Of a DNA stretch of 64,000 nt, positions 22,601 to 33,247 are shown one piece after another. Source of the DNA: Hofstenia miamia (taxonomy: Eukaryota; Xenacoelomorpha; Acoela); contig SCFE01000025.1 in assembly GCA_004352715.1 (NCBI GenBank), positions 1,611,114 to 1,675,113 of the forward strand. Reading direction: 5' to 3'. Each line of letters opens with the position of its first letter. The first letter of the stretch is position 1. The notes below the pieces were generated by a model that was not told the origin of the DNA, did not search any database, and saw nothing but the letters and a program-made list of their open reading frames with translations. Position numbers and translations under genes: made by a program.

Positions 22601-23482
22601 AGCTAGTACAGAGGCGCCTTCCTCTGACCAAACAAGAGCGAATACGGCACACCAGGGTGCAAACTGTTATAAATCAGCCATAAGACAAACACTGATTTTA
22701 GCCAAAGAGGCCGAGATGCACATCAGGTAAGCACCAGCTACCAGCCACACAGCCATTTGAATGGGTGAACAAATGAATGTTAAGTGTAAAGCCATTACGA
22801 ACTCCCGTTAAATGAAGTTGTGTACCACTGTCTTGAATACCCTAGTGCTCGACTGTTTAGCTTTCCATGATAATTAAGAAATAAACCTGACAAAGAAAAG
22901 CAAAGTAAATCCAATGAATTTTAGTCATCATCAAAATAATAAACTGCACCACTTTTATACTTGAAACTATTAAACAATCAAATATTTGGCTAGTACCTGT
23001 TAAATCTAAGTTGTTGACAATTTTCTGATTTCTGATTTTCCTTTGTCTGCTGATTTATGCACTTCAGCATTAATTAGCATTTGTGACTTTGGCCTTTTAC
23101 CATTTGTCAAATATACTGCCAAATTAATATTAATTAATATGAAAATACTGCTTCATAATTTTACAAATGATTTAACTAATCATAATCATGTGTGTACAAT
23201 AAATATTTATTTCTAAATTTAGTCTTAGTTCTTTCCTCTAATTCTCTCTACTTGACCACATGATTGGATTATGTTACAATATGTACATTTATTGAAACTG
23301 AGAGTATTATGTATATTATTTTTATTAAAAACAGAGTGCTTACCCAGAAGAATATTAATATAGTAAAGAGAGGTCAGGTACATAATGTACTTACTTCATT
23401 ATACTAAATTTAGACTAGCATAGTGTTGTATGAGAAAACCTAGGAGCATCAACAATTATTTCAATGATATTATTGGAAATGC
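22601..23482. other. Gene-less stretch upstream of the LINE
   Basis: Possible LINE 5' leader up to about 22.6 or 22.8 kb, then plain AT-rich DNA. No gene is supported. Confidence 0.45.
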
Positions 23483-23676
23483 TGTAGAATCTCGCCAACC
23501 TTCATACTAGTAAGTCTGAACTAATTTAGGAGCTGCTATGACAATTGTTTCCTCCTTATGTAGTATGGTAGGTGACAGACTCCAGTATCTGTCTCTCTTC
23601 TTTCTGTTCTATTGCTTTAGCCGTTATACAATTGACTTATTATCTCATCAACTAATACTGATGCAAAACTAACGAT
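23483..23676 (+). repeat. Direct repeat right of the LINE
   Basis: Partner of 17057-17250 in direct orientation. It runs straight into a 1000-base gap, so its full extent is unknown. Confidence 0.65.
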
Positions 23677-24676
23677 NNNNNNNNNNNNNNNNNNNNNNNN
23701 NNNNNNNNNNNNNNNNNNNNNNNNNNNNNNNNNNNNNNNNNNNNNNNNNNNNNNNNNNNNNNNNNNNNNNNNNNNNNNNNNNNNNNNNNNNNNNNNNNNN
23801 NNNNNNNNNNNNNNNNNNNNNNNNNNNNNNNNNNNNNNNNNNNNNNNNNNNNNNNNNNNNNNNNNNNNNNNNNNNNNNNNNNNNNNNNNNNNNNNNNNNN
23901 NNNNNNNNNNNNNNNNNNNNNNNNNNNNNNNNNNNNNNNNNNNNNNNNNNNNNNNNNNNNNNNNNNNNNNNNNNNNNNNNNNNNNNNNNNNNNNNNNNNN
24001 NNNNNNNNNNNNNNNNNNNNNNNNNNNNNNNNNNNNNNNNNNNNNNNNNNNNNNNNNNNNNNNNNNNNNNNNNNNNNNNNNNNNNNNNNNNNNNNNNNNN
24101 NNNNNNNNNNNNNNNNNNNNNNNNNNNNNNNNNNNNNNNNNNNNNNNNNNNNNNNNNNNNNNNNNNNNNNNNNNNNNNNNNNNNNNNNNNNNNNNNNNNN
24201 NNNNNNNNNNNNNNNNNNNNNNNNNNNNNNNNNNNNNNNNNNNNNNNNNNNNNNNNNNNNNNNNNNNNNNNNNNNNNNNNNNNNNNNNNNNNNNNNNNNN
24301 NNNNNNNNNNNNNNNNNNNNNNNNNNNNNNNNNNNNNNNNNNNNNNNNNNNNNNNNNNNNNNNNNNNNNNNNNNNNNNNNNNNNNNNNNNNNNNNNNNNN
24401 NNNNNNNNNNNNNNNNNNNNNNNNNNNNNNNNNNNNNNNNNNNNNNNNNNNNNNNNNNNNNNNNNNNNNNNNNNNNNNNNNNNNNNNNNNNNNNNNNNNN
24501 NNNNNNNNNNNNNNNNNNNNNNNNNNNNNNNNNNNNNNNNNNNNNNNNNNNNNNNNNNNNNNNNNNNNNNNNNNNNNNNNNNNNNNNNNNNNNNNNNNNN
24601 NNNNNNNNNNNNNNNNNNNNNNNNNNNNNNNNNNNNNNNNNNNNNNNNNNNNNNNNNNNNNNNNNNNNNNNNNNNN
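23677..24676. other. Assembly gap (1000 N)
   Basis: Exactly 1000 N, a conventional placeholder. The sequence after it starts with ATATATAT and one copy of a repeated unit. Confidence 0.95.
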
Positions 24677-24945
24677 ATATATATTTATATACATGCATTT
24701 AAATGAGAAATAGGATTTTTTATTATAAAGCATTAGGTGCAGGGGGCTGTCATTATACATATATCCGAGAAAATGTATTGCGATAGAAAAATAAATATAT
24801 TTTATATTTTTCAAAATAAATAATTTATGCACATTTATTTCCAATATATTGAAATTATATATATTTATATACACTTCTGCATGCATTTTAAATGAGAAAC
24901 AGGATTTTGTTTATGAAGCATTAAGTGCAGGGCTGTCACAATAAT
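24677..24945. repeat. Two copies of an approximately 80-bp unit beside the gap
   Basis: 24677-24756 and 24857-24945 share ATATATTTATATACA, TGCATTT(T)AAATGAGAAA, AGGATTTT, GAAGCATTA/AAGCATTA and GTGCAGGG...GCTGTCA. The start-to-start spacing is about 180 bp, so the gap may hold more copies of a tandem array. Confidence 0.65.
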
Positions 24946-25316
24946 AATTATTTTCAAAAGATATTTAAACAATTTATTTTTTGGTTTTTAAATATTACGG
25001 TCATGTGTTTTGAATGAACGTGTATTGCAGTTACATATAGATTGCGGATATATTTTGCTCTAAGTAACTCCAATTTTTCTGTCTGTTGTTTTGATACAAA
25101 AATGAAAAAACATGAGAGAACGACCATTTTTATTTTTCCTAATTGGTTGTGAGGTGACAGATTATTCTTCAATTAAAAAACTAATTAGTTTAAAAAGAAG
25201 AAAACTAACTAAAATCCTTATAATTTATCAATAAATTTTAGAATAATCCAAAAATCAATGTAACGTAAATCACAATTTTCAACAAAAAGTAAAGCAACTC
25301 TTAGCAAAAAGCAAAA
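24946..25316. other. Gene-less stretch, 3' flank of the SMP/C2 gene
   Basis: AT-rich DNA after the minus-strand gene; presumably includes its 3'UTR. Confidence 0.4.
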
Positions 25317-26600
25317 TTATTTATGAGTCAGTCCATGCCAATACGTTTCAGTTTTAAACACCCAGTTTTTACTAAACGAAATGTGGTTATTGCGCTTCAA
25401 CACATCTTTGCATTTCATTTTTATGACTTTTACCTTATCAAGTTTTTCATGCCTGCGTGCAACTAACGATATTGTTAAGGTGTTGTTAATATTGCCAAGA
25501 GCATCCACTCCTAAAACAGCGACCTGCTTTGGTTGGAAATTTGTTTTCTTGCTTTCATATGAAGTGGTTTCTGTTGAAATTTTAATTTGCAACTCAGTTA
25601 AGTCTTTAACTGGGCTTTTTGAAACGAACCATATCTTAAAGTACAAGCATTTCCACACAGGAGATTCAATGTCATATATTTGGTTTTTTCCAAATATTGT
25701 TAAAATGGCCTCTACCGTGACAGATTCAGACCTATTTCTTAAATTCGTTTCAAAGGATGTATTATTTTCAAAAACCTTTACGGGAAAAATTGCCTCCCCA
25801 ATGTTTTTTCGCTTTGACAGATTCTCATCCCAAAAACGGAGTACAATATTTTGAAACTTAGAGGAAACGTAAAATGTTTTGTTGATTTCATATTTAGCTG
25901 TTTTCGTATCATCAACTACAGTTGTTTTCATATATTGCGCTCCTATAGAAATTTCTGCAAACATATCAGAAAGTCCCCCAAATTTTTTGTTCAAATCTTC
26001 AGCACTGCCCATTTCCACACTTACGATTTTAAGTACGCCAAATGGTAATGGGGACACTACCTTACTGAGCACAGGGGGTTTCAGCTTCGTCATAAAAATG
26101 GTGTGAAAATTAGGAGAGACAACCAACTGCTTGATTATATCATCAAAACTTTTAGAATATTTCATTAATGAATGCATGAGATGCTGAATAACTTGATCTT
26201 GCTTTGAAATATCATATTTTATAGAAGGTGGATTTGGAGAGGTAATAATAAGTGCCCCAATAAAGGGCGGTTCGTCCAATAACGGTTCGGCTTTTACTAG
26301 GATATCCAAGTGATAGCTGTGAATATCTAAGCTTCCTTTCATAATATTTAGAAGAAAACCGAGAGATTTAGGCGAATAAGTTATTGAGCTCGGTTCATTG
26401 CTGCCAAACTTGATTCGCATCGTGATACTTCGGTTGTCATGCGCCAGAGTTTCAAACTTTGATATGTTTGGTTCAGCCAAGTTGAATGAAATTTCAAACA
26501 TATCACTGTGAATATGTTCTTTAGAATAATTAATTATGTATTTTAGAACAAAGGGCCAGAGCCTAGAAAATATTGCATTTAGAAACAACCCGCTGCTCAT
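25317..26600 (-). CDS. SMP + C2 domain protein, extended-synaptotagmin-like, 427 aa
   Basis: Residues 1-185 resemble an SMP lipid-transfer domain: LFLNAIFSRLWPFVLKYI at the start, then ILVKAEPLLDEPPFIGALIIT, then NPPSIKYDI, then LVVSPNFHTIFMTKL. This is the order seen in extended synaptotagmins and tricalbins, which move lipids at ER to plasma-membrane contacts. Residues about 188-310 look like a C2 domain (FGVLKIVSVEMGSAEDLNKKF, GLSDMFAEI, VLRFWDENL...IGEAIFPV). Of the usual calcium ligands, the SD and WDE acidic positions remain but the NPxWNE block is lost. The last 115 residues may be a second, very divergent C2. The N-terminal membrane hairpin of E-Syts is missing. The gene is a single exon in the window; a stop lies in frame shortly before the ATG. 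It may be a retrogene, a divergent paralogue, or lack an upstream exon. Confidence 0.75.
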   Translation of the reverse strand: MSSGLFLNAIFSRLWPFVLKYIINYSKEHIHSDMFEISFNLAEPNISKFETLAHDNRSITMRIKFGSNEPSSITYSPKSLGFLLNIMKGSLDIHSYHLDILVKAEPLLDEPPFIGALIITSPNPPSIKYDISKQDQVIQHLMHSLMKYSKSFDDIIKQLVVSPNFHTIFMTKLKPPVLSKVVSPLPFGVLKIVSVEMGSAEDLNKKFGGLSDMFAEISIGAQYMKTTVVDDTKTAKYEINKTFYVSSKFQNIVLRFWDENLSKRKNIGEAIFPVKVFENNTSFETNLRNRSESVTVEAILTIFGKNQIYDIESPVWKCLYFKIWFVSKSPVKDLTELQIKISTETTSYESKKTNFQPKQVAVLGVDALGNINNTLTISLVARRHEKLDKVKVIKMKCKDVLKRNNHISFSKNWVFKTETYWHGLTHK

Positions 26601-26660
26601 ATCAGCAACAATAAATTTAAATTATCAGTGTTCACCGCAATTTCTCTTATAACTGGTGGG

Positions 26661-26670
26661 AATATATAAA
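26661..26670 (-). promoter_or_regulatory. TATA-like box upstream of the SMP/C2 gene
   Basis: TTTATATATT on the minus strand, about 65 bases before the ATG at 26600. Position is plausible, but such sequences are common in this AT-rich DNA. Confidence 0.25.
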
Positions 26671-27063
26671 ATCAATTTGATAGTTAATTAATTTTAATTT
26701 TTGCCTCTGTAAATTAATATTTAATTTAAGTTTATTTTGGAAAATAGTTACTAGTTTCATTTAACTACGTTCACTATTTAAGAAATGAAGTCAGAATCCG
26801 TAAAAATCAACAACAATATATAATTTGTTAAATAACAAAATGAAGCACTTCTGTTCAATAGCTAAGAAAAATACTCCATTATTGATGACATTATATTAAG
26901 AGTAACCTGCTTTTTTTAGATTACCGTTTTGAAAGTTTGTCTATGTTTTTAAATTAATCAGCTCTCGCTGTAAACAACTGTCGCAACTTAATTATTTACT
27001 ACTATGTCTATAAACATGGCAATGACATCCAAATTGAATATATGAATAGAATTTTACTTAACG

Positions 27064-27108
<45 letters not shown>

Positions 27109-27186
27109 TTATAATTCTAAAAAATAATGTTAAATTTTATTTTTAACCATTTAATAAACATTCTGAGAGAAAATAAATTTTAAGCN

Positions 27187-27221
<35 letters not shown>

Positions 27222-27812
27222 CCCACATAGCTTACAAGCCACTAAGAATTTGTGAATCTCCTTTGAGTTTTCCTTGAAGCTCTCGTAGAAAGCCATCTTT
27301 ACTGTTTCTCCTTCATGAAAGCGGTAATTTAATGAACTTATTCTTCAAGACTGCAAAGCTATATCCCTTCCATCAAATTCCAAGAACTCCAATTTCTAAA
27401 TAAGCTATTACTCATCTAAAAATTGTACCAAAGAAACTTCCATCTGTAAAGACTCTTCTACGCTCATATTTAAGGCAAATATTATTAGGTAAATTCACTC
27501 TCCCAAACTTAACCTTGACCAAGTTAATTCTGAGCATACCCATGAGTCCACTCTTTCCATAAGTGCATATCTTAAGAGAGACTTTGTAATCAAGAACTTC
27601 ATGAAGTCATTAAAACATTCCTGCGAGTAGAATCTAAGTTATTCCTTGTTTGATAGATTGCCGCTGTCTTTGTTGAGGTGAATTTAAATAATATAATGAT
27701 AATGATGTCGCTAAAATCTTGATACATTCATTTTTTCGACTAATATGTGCTTGTTTTGATCATAATTTTATTGGAAAACCCCTATTTTGAAAATAACATA
27801 GCATGATAACTA
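26671..27812. other. Gene-less stretch with TA microsatellites
   Basis: Two long TA runs at about 27066-27106 and 27187-27217, the second starting at a single n (27186) that marks a contig join. No gene is supported. Confidence 0.6.
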
Positions 27813-28467
27813 CTGAAGAATAGGGATGGGATCCGCATAGTGAATTGAATATATCCAATACCGGATAATTCCGGATAATTTGACCGCCGGATACCGGATA
27901 ATTTACCGGATAGTATATATTGTTAAAATGATTTAAAGCATTCACAATCCAGAATAAATTTTTAAGTTTTGTTCTGAATTTTAATGAAACTATGCTAAAA
28001 TGTGACACGCATCACAAATATTATCGTATTTTCAAAAAACAAAAATGTCACTTTTTATGACTTTATAACTTCCTTTTCAACTGCACCCCTGGTCTGAAAA
28101 CCATCTAATTTTATGCAGAGTGCAAAATAGACCAACAGAAAAAATATGACTTTTATTATTTGGTTGAGCTAATTATTACTGAAGAACCGCCTCATTCCTC
28201 AATCAATATCGACCTCTTGCGGATGAAAATAAATAAATATTTTGACGCATAAATAGACTACTTCCTGATATATCCGAAAAATTTGTTTTGTTGAATGACA
28301 ACTTCCATATCATGGAAAAAATATAGTTTTTCTTTGAAAATTCAATTTTAAATCAAGTTCTATCTCAGAATATGTTATCCGGGAAAATCCGGTAAACAAG
28401 TTAAATATTCGGTTGTGTAATGGCCGATTTTACGGATCTCGGATTCCGGCATATCCCCACTGAAGAA
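27813..28467. mobile_element. hAT-type MITE with 8-bp target duplication CTGAAGAA
   Basis: CTGAAGAA occurs at 27813-27820 and 28460-28467, directly bounding a 639-bp unit (27821-28459) with related inverted ends: TAGGGATGGGATCCG on the left, TGGGGATATGCCGG as the reverse complement of the right. An exact 8-bp duplication is the signature of hAT transposons. Inside, CCGGATAATT-type motifs recur near both ends (27862-27915 and 28378-28395). It encodes no transposase. Confidence 0.85.
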
Positions 28468-29790
28468 TCTGGTTGAAAATGTTATGGAATAAGAATGAGT
28501 CAAAGAAGATCGCCAGAAAGACACAGCAGAAGGTTGCGAGTGGGAATTTAAATGATGTCGATTGATTGTACATGTCAATCACAAAGGAGGAGTGAAATGA
28601 CATCAACGAGTTTAGAAAACTGAACCAAAAAAAGCAATTGATTAAACAAGCCAAGACGGAAGTGAGGAGCAAAGGCTCTAATAATGGTAACACACACAAA
28701 CAGTCAGAGCAAACTGGGTAAGAATCATGCAAAAATGTAAATGACAAGTGCAAACTATACCAGTAAACATTTTGTAGATAGCAAATCGTCTAATATCTGA
28801 GGAGAAAATTTTTACATACAATTGTATAAATTCAGTATCGTATATTTGAGCATCTCTGGTCAGCATAAAATAGAAGCAGGATGCAAATTGTATGAGCATA
28901 AAAAGAAATCAATAGAAATTATGAAATAATGAAGATGCTATGAGATTTCAATTGCATCGAATCACAACCATTTAAACAATGACGTCGGATATAGTTGTGA
29001 TAGGTTTCCAACAGTGATAGTCAAAGCCGTACAAAAAAATAGAACTGATGAAATCAAGAAGAAAAATAAGAACGACATGCATAAAAATTCTTAATTTGAA
29101 ATATAAAGACTGTGGAAGTGCTCCCAGAAGTTGTTGTAACAATATGAGCGGTAAGCAAATACCCAAGTGTTACTTGCAGATGTTAGCATTATCAAGGTGC
29201 TTTGTCAAAACAAAATTTCATCGATGGATGCTGAAAAATTATTACTTTTTTGCAAAACTTTTAGAAATCGACTACAAAAGTTCTGAAATATTTACATATA
29301 GTCAAATTTTAAAAATTTACAAAAATAAGGTATCCTTAAATTTTTCATGTGCTATTTCAGAAAAAAATCTCTTTCAAAGTTTGGTAACACAAAATGTGTT
29401 TTCCAAAATTATTTCCTTTCTCAAAATTTATACAATCATTTAATGCTACAAATGATAGTCCAGCCACAATTTATTTAGAATTAGTAATATTTTTAATACA
29501 GCTGAATTGAATTTCCCACATAATTAATTGAAACCAAGAATAATGATTTGTAAGTATTTTCTAACTTTGCAGTGAAAACGTAACTGAATTATTACAATTG
29601 ACATATCTATAATGTTATATTTGAGAGGGTTGTATAATCACTAAAGCTTGATGAGCTTAAACGAATGTTTAAATTTCAATAGGAAATATTGGAAATTTTT
29701 AATTTATGGTCTAAATAATTAACGAAGGGTCTATGACATTGCTTTTATGGGCTAAGACTTACATATAATACTTTAGAAACTAATTTTTCC
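28468..29790. other. Gene-less stretch upstream of the Rab gene
   Basis: Only short frames. The last few hundred bases presumably hold the promoter and 5'UTR of the Rab gene; no clear motif was picked out. Confidence 0.45.
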
Positions 29791-30423
29791 ATGGATGCTG
29801 ACTATCAGTTCAAAATTGTCTTGCTTGGAGACAGTGGTGTTGGCAAAACAAATTTAATGACTCGCTTCTGCGAAGACAAATTCGATGCAAACAGTAAAGC
29901 AACTTTAGGAGTAGAATTTCATAGAAGCAAACTCAAACTGCAAGATGACATAGTATGGGTGGATATTTGGGATACAGCAGGACAAGAAAGATTTAAATCA
30001 CTTAGCAGTGTGTACTTCCGCGGTGCGATGGGAATCATTCTTGTCTATGATATTACTAATACTGACAGCTTTCGGAATATTAGTGATTGGCTTAACATGG
30101 CTTTGGACAATGGCGCGTGTGCAGATTGTGTTAAAACAGTAATTGGGAATAAGTCCGATCTTGATGCATACCGCCAAATTGACCATAATACTGCTCAAAC
30201 GTTTGCAGCAGCAGAAAAATTGTCTTTTTTCGAAGCATCAGCAAAAGAGTCTAAAAATGTTTTTGAGGCGTTTGAAAACATCATTCAAGAAATTTATAAC
30301 AAGAAAAAAGTCAGTCAGCTTAAAAAATCTGCAGTCAGCACAGTGAAACTAACTCAACCCCGAAAATCAATTGTCACAAGTCATGAAGATAAGCAATCAA
30401 TTAAACCATGTTGCGCAAAATAA
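29791..30423 (+). CDS. Rab-family small GTPase, 210 aa, single exon
   Basis: A membrane-traffic GTPase with every guanine-nucleotide motif intact: GDSGVGKT (residues 13-20), switch I threonine T38 in KATLGVEF, WDTAGQE (60-66, with the GTP-hydrolysis Gln Q65), GNKSD (119-123) and EASAK (148-152). The RabF-type residues DITNTDSF and YFRGAMG mark it as Rab and not Ras or Rho. The end, KPCCAK, is a double-cysteine motif that could receive two geranylgeranyl groups, although CCAK is an unusual ending. Subfamily is uncertain: switch I resembles Rab11-like and RASEF/Rab44-like proteins. No intron interrupts the gene, which is unusual for an animal Rab and suggests retroposition or intron loss. An AATAAA at 30587 follows. 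Confidence 0.92.
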   Translation: MDADYQFKIVLLGDSGVGKTNLMTRFCEDKFDANSKATLGVEFHRSKLKLQDDIVWVDIWDTAGQERFKSLSSVYFRGAMGIILVYDITNTDSFRNISDWLNMALDNGACADCVKTVIGNKSDLDAYRQIDHNTAQTFAAAEKLSFFEASAKESKNVFEAFENIIQEIYNKKKVSQLKKSAVSTVKLTQPRKSIVTSHEDKQSIKPCCAK

Positions 30424-30586
30424 CTTCTTCCTTGACATCGAAAATTTACATTATCACTACCATCAACATTTTTTACCAACCACATGTTTGAAAAATGTCA
30501 ATTTGATGAATAAGTGCTTTATAGATCACACTTCTATTACAGAAGCCTACACATTATGAGAAGCAATTGTGGAACTGTCAATGTGT

Positions 30587-30592
30587 AATAAA
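30587..30592 (+). terminator. Polyadenylation signal of the Rab gene
   Basis: AATAAA about 165 bases after the stop codon, followed by a T-rich stretch. Confidence 0.6.
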
Positions 30593-31138
30593 ATTTGAAC
30601 ACAATTCTTGATATGAATTATCTGCTTATTGTTTGCAAATCTATTATTTGAAAATTGTTCAAATTTCAATTTATGTGTCACGTAAAGCTATAATAATGAC
30701 AATGATAATAATAATAATCTTTAATTAAATGAGTAAAATACAGCTGATCCACCAAAATAAAAAGTATAGTTAAGTTAAAGGCAATGAAATAATCTAAGAT
30801 GACGATCAGGAAACATTCTTAGATATTTTTCCTTGTAAACATAGCCACCTATGGGAAGTCCTCAATGGAGTTTATCGCTATAGTCAGTTCTAGAAGGGAG
30901 TATATCGTGTATTATGTGATTAAGACACTCCGAAATATGTAGGAAACTGCAGTATATACACCACTCCGATACACAGAGTCAAGGAGATACTTAGAGAAAC
31001 TAACCCGAACCTGAATTCCATAAAGCAGAATACGGTCAATCAATTGTTTTATAATAAGTTAAATTCGCATTTTGTGTAGCACAAGTATTTAAGTCTTAGA
31101 AAAAAAAATAATTGGCTAGAAGCTTTACTCACACTTAT
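30593..31138. other. Gene-less stretch
   Basis: About 30840-31060 has fewer AT runs and on the minus strand a weak LINE-like phrase (LIDRILLYG), too short to call. Confidence 0.35.
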
Positions 31139-31146
31139 GTTAATAT

Positions 31147-31625
31147 TAGAGTTGTGCGGCTAAACTTTAAAAAATTACGGCTAAGCAACATTGGTAAATG
31201 ACTCTGACGACGAAGACACGACTCTACTCCAAAGCAGGATAGTTAAAGCCGAACTCGAATCGTATTTGTTGCAGCCTCAGATACCCGAAGACGCTAAGCT
31301 CGAAGAATTCTGGATGAACGCAAATCAATACCCAATCCGAAAAAGACTTTTTCGATGGATCTTTCAAATTTCTGGGACGCAAAATAACTGCGAACGTGGA
31401 TTTAGCAATGTAGGAACGTACTAGACTTTCTGCTAAACCTTTAAAGGAACTCATGGTCATTAGGAGCTTGTTTTGATTATTTTTTTAATCTGCTTTTCTA
31501 TATTTGGTACAACAAAACAAATTACTGCTCCGGCTGAGGCTGAGGTTTCTATTTCGGCTAACAGCTACTGGTTTCAAGTGAAGCAACGGCTACGGCTAGC
31601 GGATTTAGCCTTAGCCGCACAAATA
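31147..31625 (+). mobile_element. Internally deleted hAT element
   Basis: Inverted ends share TTGTGCGGCTAA (31152-31163; inverted at 31611-31622). The probable 8-bp target duplications are GTTAATAT (31139-31146) and GTTATTAT (31626-31633), with one difference. Inside is the C-terminal piece of a hAT transposase (31191-31424). GCGGCTA-rich ends are repeated near the right end (ACGGCTACGGCTAGCGG). Confidence 0.78.
31191..31424 (+). pseudogene. hAT transposase C-terminal dimerisation fragment
   Basis: The 77-residue frame ends with LEEFWMNANQYPIRKRLFRWI, then GTQNNCERGFSNVGTY. This follows the hAT dimerisation-domain pattern: WW.....FP.L, then T....ER.FS..G. The catalytic part is absent, so this is a leftover inside a shortened element. 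The acidic start (SDDEDT) is the usual spacer before this domain. Confidence 0.8.
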
Positions 31626-31867
31626 GTTATTATGAGGAGCAAATAAACACTTTCAGTTCATTTAACATTTTAATTTTATTAACAGAAGGAATAAGCAAGT
31701 TTTCGGAATTGTTTAGATACAGAATTATTTAAAATGAAATTCTTTCCTTTACACTAGTTAAGTGTTGCTGAGATAGCTTATTTAACTCCATCATGAGAGT
31801 TTTTACCAGTGACTAAGATGTTTATATTTTCTAAAAACCTAATAGTTTCAATTTCAGGTCTTTGTAA

Positions 31868-32262
31868 TAGTGTTCTGCGGCTAAGGCAATTTTCTTGGCC
31901 ATAGTCGACCGTGCAAAATTAATTTTGACCTTGCCGGCCATTTGCCACAATGCTTTAACCGTAGCTAGCCGTTAGCCGTAATTTTTTTGCAGTAGCCGAC
32001 ACTTTTTACTACTACTAAGTGAAATACTGCAATTTTCAATGGACCAATTAAAACATGTTCATAGCTCGAAAAATTAAAGAAAATGGTCAAAGCGACTAAG
32101 AGTTAAAAACAAAAATTCAAATAATGGAAATAAATTGTACATCACAATGTTCTGAAATGAATTTTAGCCGGGATTTCGGCCTTAGAACAAAATCTTTGGC
32201 CACAGCCGGCCGTTGACAGTGGCTACAGCCGGCTAATGGCTAAGCCGTAGCCGCAGAACAAC
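31868..32262. mobile_element. Second GCGGCTA-ended hAT-type MITE
   Basis: GTTCTGCGGCTAAGGC (31872-31887) is inverted at 32244-32259 (ends GCCGTAGCCGCAGAAC) with one mismatch. Flanks TTTGTAAT and CTTGTAAC could be a decayed 8-bp duplication (6/8). The inner sequence is packed with GGCCGGC/TAGCCG motifs (31905-31990, 32165-32245). No coding sequence. The ends resemble, but do not equal, those of the neighbour at 31147-31625. Confidence 0.7.
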
Positions 32263-33247
32263 TTGTAACTGCAAATCATCATAAGGAGGGTCCAAAATTG
32301 TTCCCAGTAGGACAATACTATTTGCTATGTGAATTGTAAAATTACAATTTTGCATAGAAACTATTGGAATGAATATCAAACGAAGGGATTTTCGGCTCAA
32401 CCTTCATAAATTGTAAGATGAGATGATAGAATGGTGAGGAGCACGGATGTAAACGCAATCGTCATTTTCAAATATCTTACATGTCTCAAGAGGACGGGGG
32501 AAACAAGGCAAAGTTGAATGATGAGTTCTTTCAGATGCCAAATTTATTTTTTGAGAAATTTATTTTAAGTATTACTAATAAAGTTATAAAAGAGTAATAT
32601 TTCAGGAACCCTAGATTAAATCACAGGAATAGAACCGACTATTGATTCCCTTACCCGATCCGATTATCGATTCGCTTTCCTGACCTAACCTTAGTCGAAA
32701 AAACAAGATTCTTTATAAAAATGTAAATTAATTGCAAATAATAACTACGAAATATTGCATTTTATTCACTTTATCATACCCGACATAGCCTGCTCCCTGA
32801 GCGTACTCGACTTGCCCCAAATTCAAATTATAATACAGGACTTCAGGTACCTGATGCGATCTCTGATCATAAAATATAAAAAGAAGTCACTTTTGCTGCC
32901 TCACGAAATGGCGAGACAACTGAGAGTTTAAAAATGTTATGCAAAATACTTTGTGCAATGCACATATTATAAATATATATACTTGTATTTATTCTTAGAA
33001 TGACAAGATTTATTACAACATATTCTACTTTAAGCATAGTTTTACCGGTTATTGAAAATACATATCCCAAATTTAGGATTTGAAAAACAAACAAAATTAA
33101 AGATTTTGAAAATATTGACACATCAATTTTTTGAAAAACTGATTTAACAAAGTGCTACTACACAAATAACTATTATAATTAAAAAGTGTAGTTGTGCACT
33201 CAAGTTCAAATGGAAGCTTGGGAGAAATATTTGTAAACTATGACCTA
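32263..33247. other. Gene-less AT-rich stretch
   Basis: No feature supported. Confidence 0.5.

Noticed and set aside
23652-24886. Long minus-strand frames across 23.7-24.7 kb
   Set aside because: They consist almost entirely of N; no codons are seen.
25381-26106. Plus-strand frames over the SMP/C2 gene
   Set aside because: Antisense shadows of the minus-strand gene.
30840-31060. Weak LINE-RT-like phrase on the minus strand (LIDRILLYG)
   Set aside because: Too short, and followed by stops; similarity could be chance.
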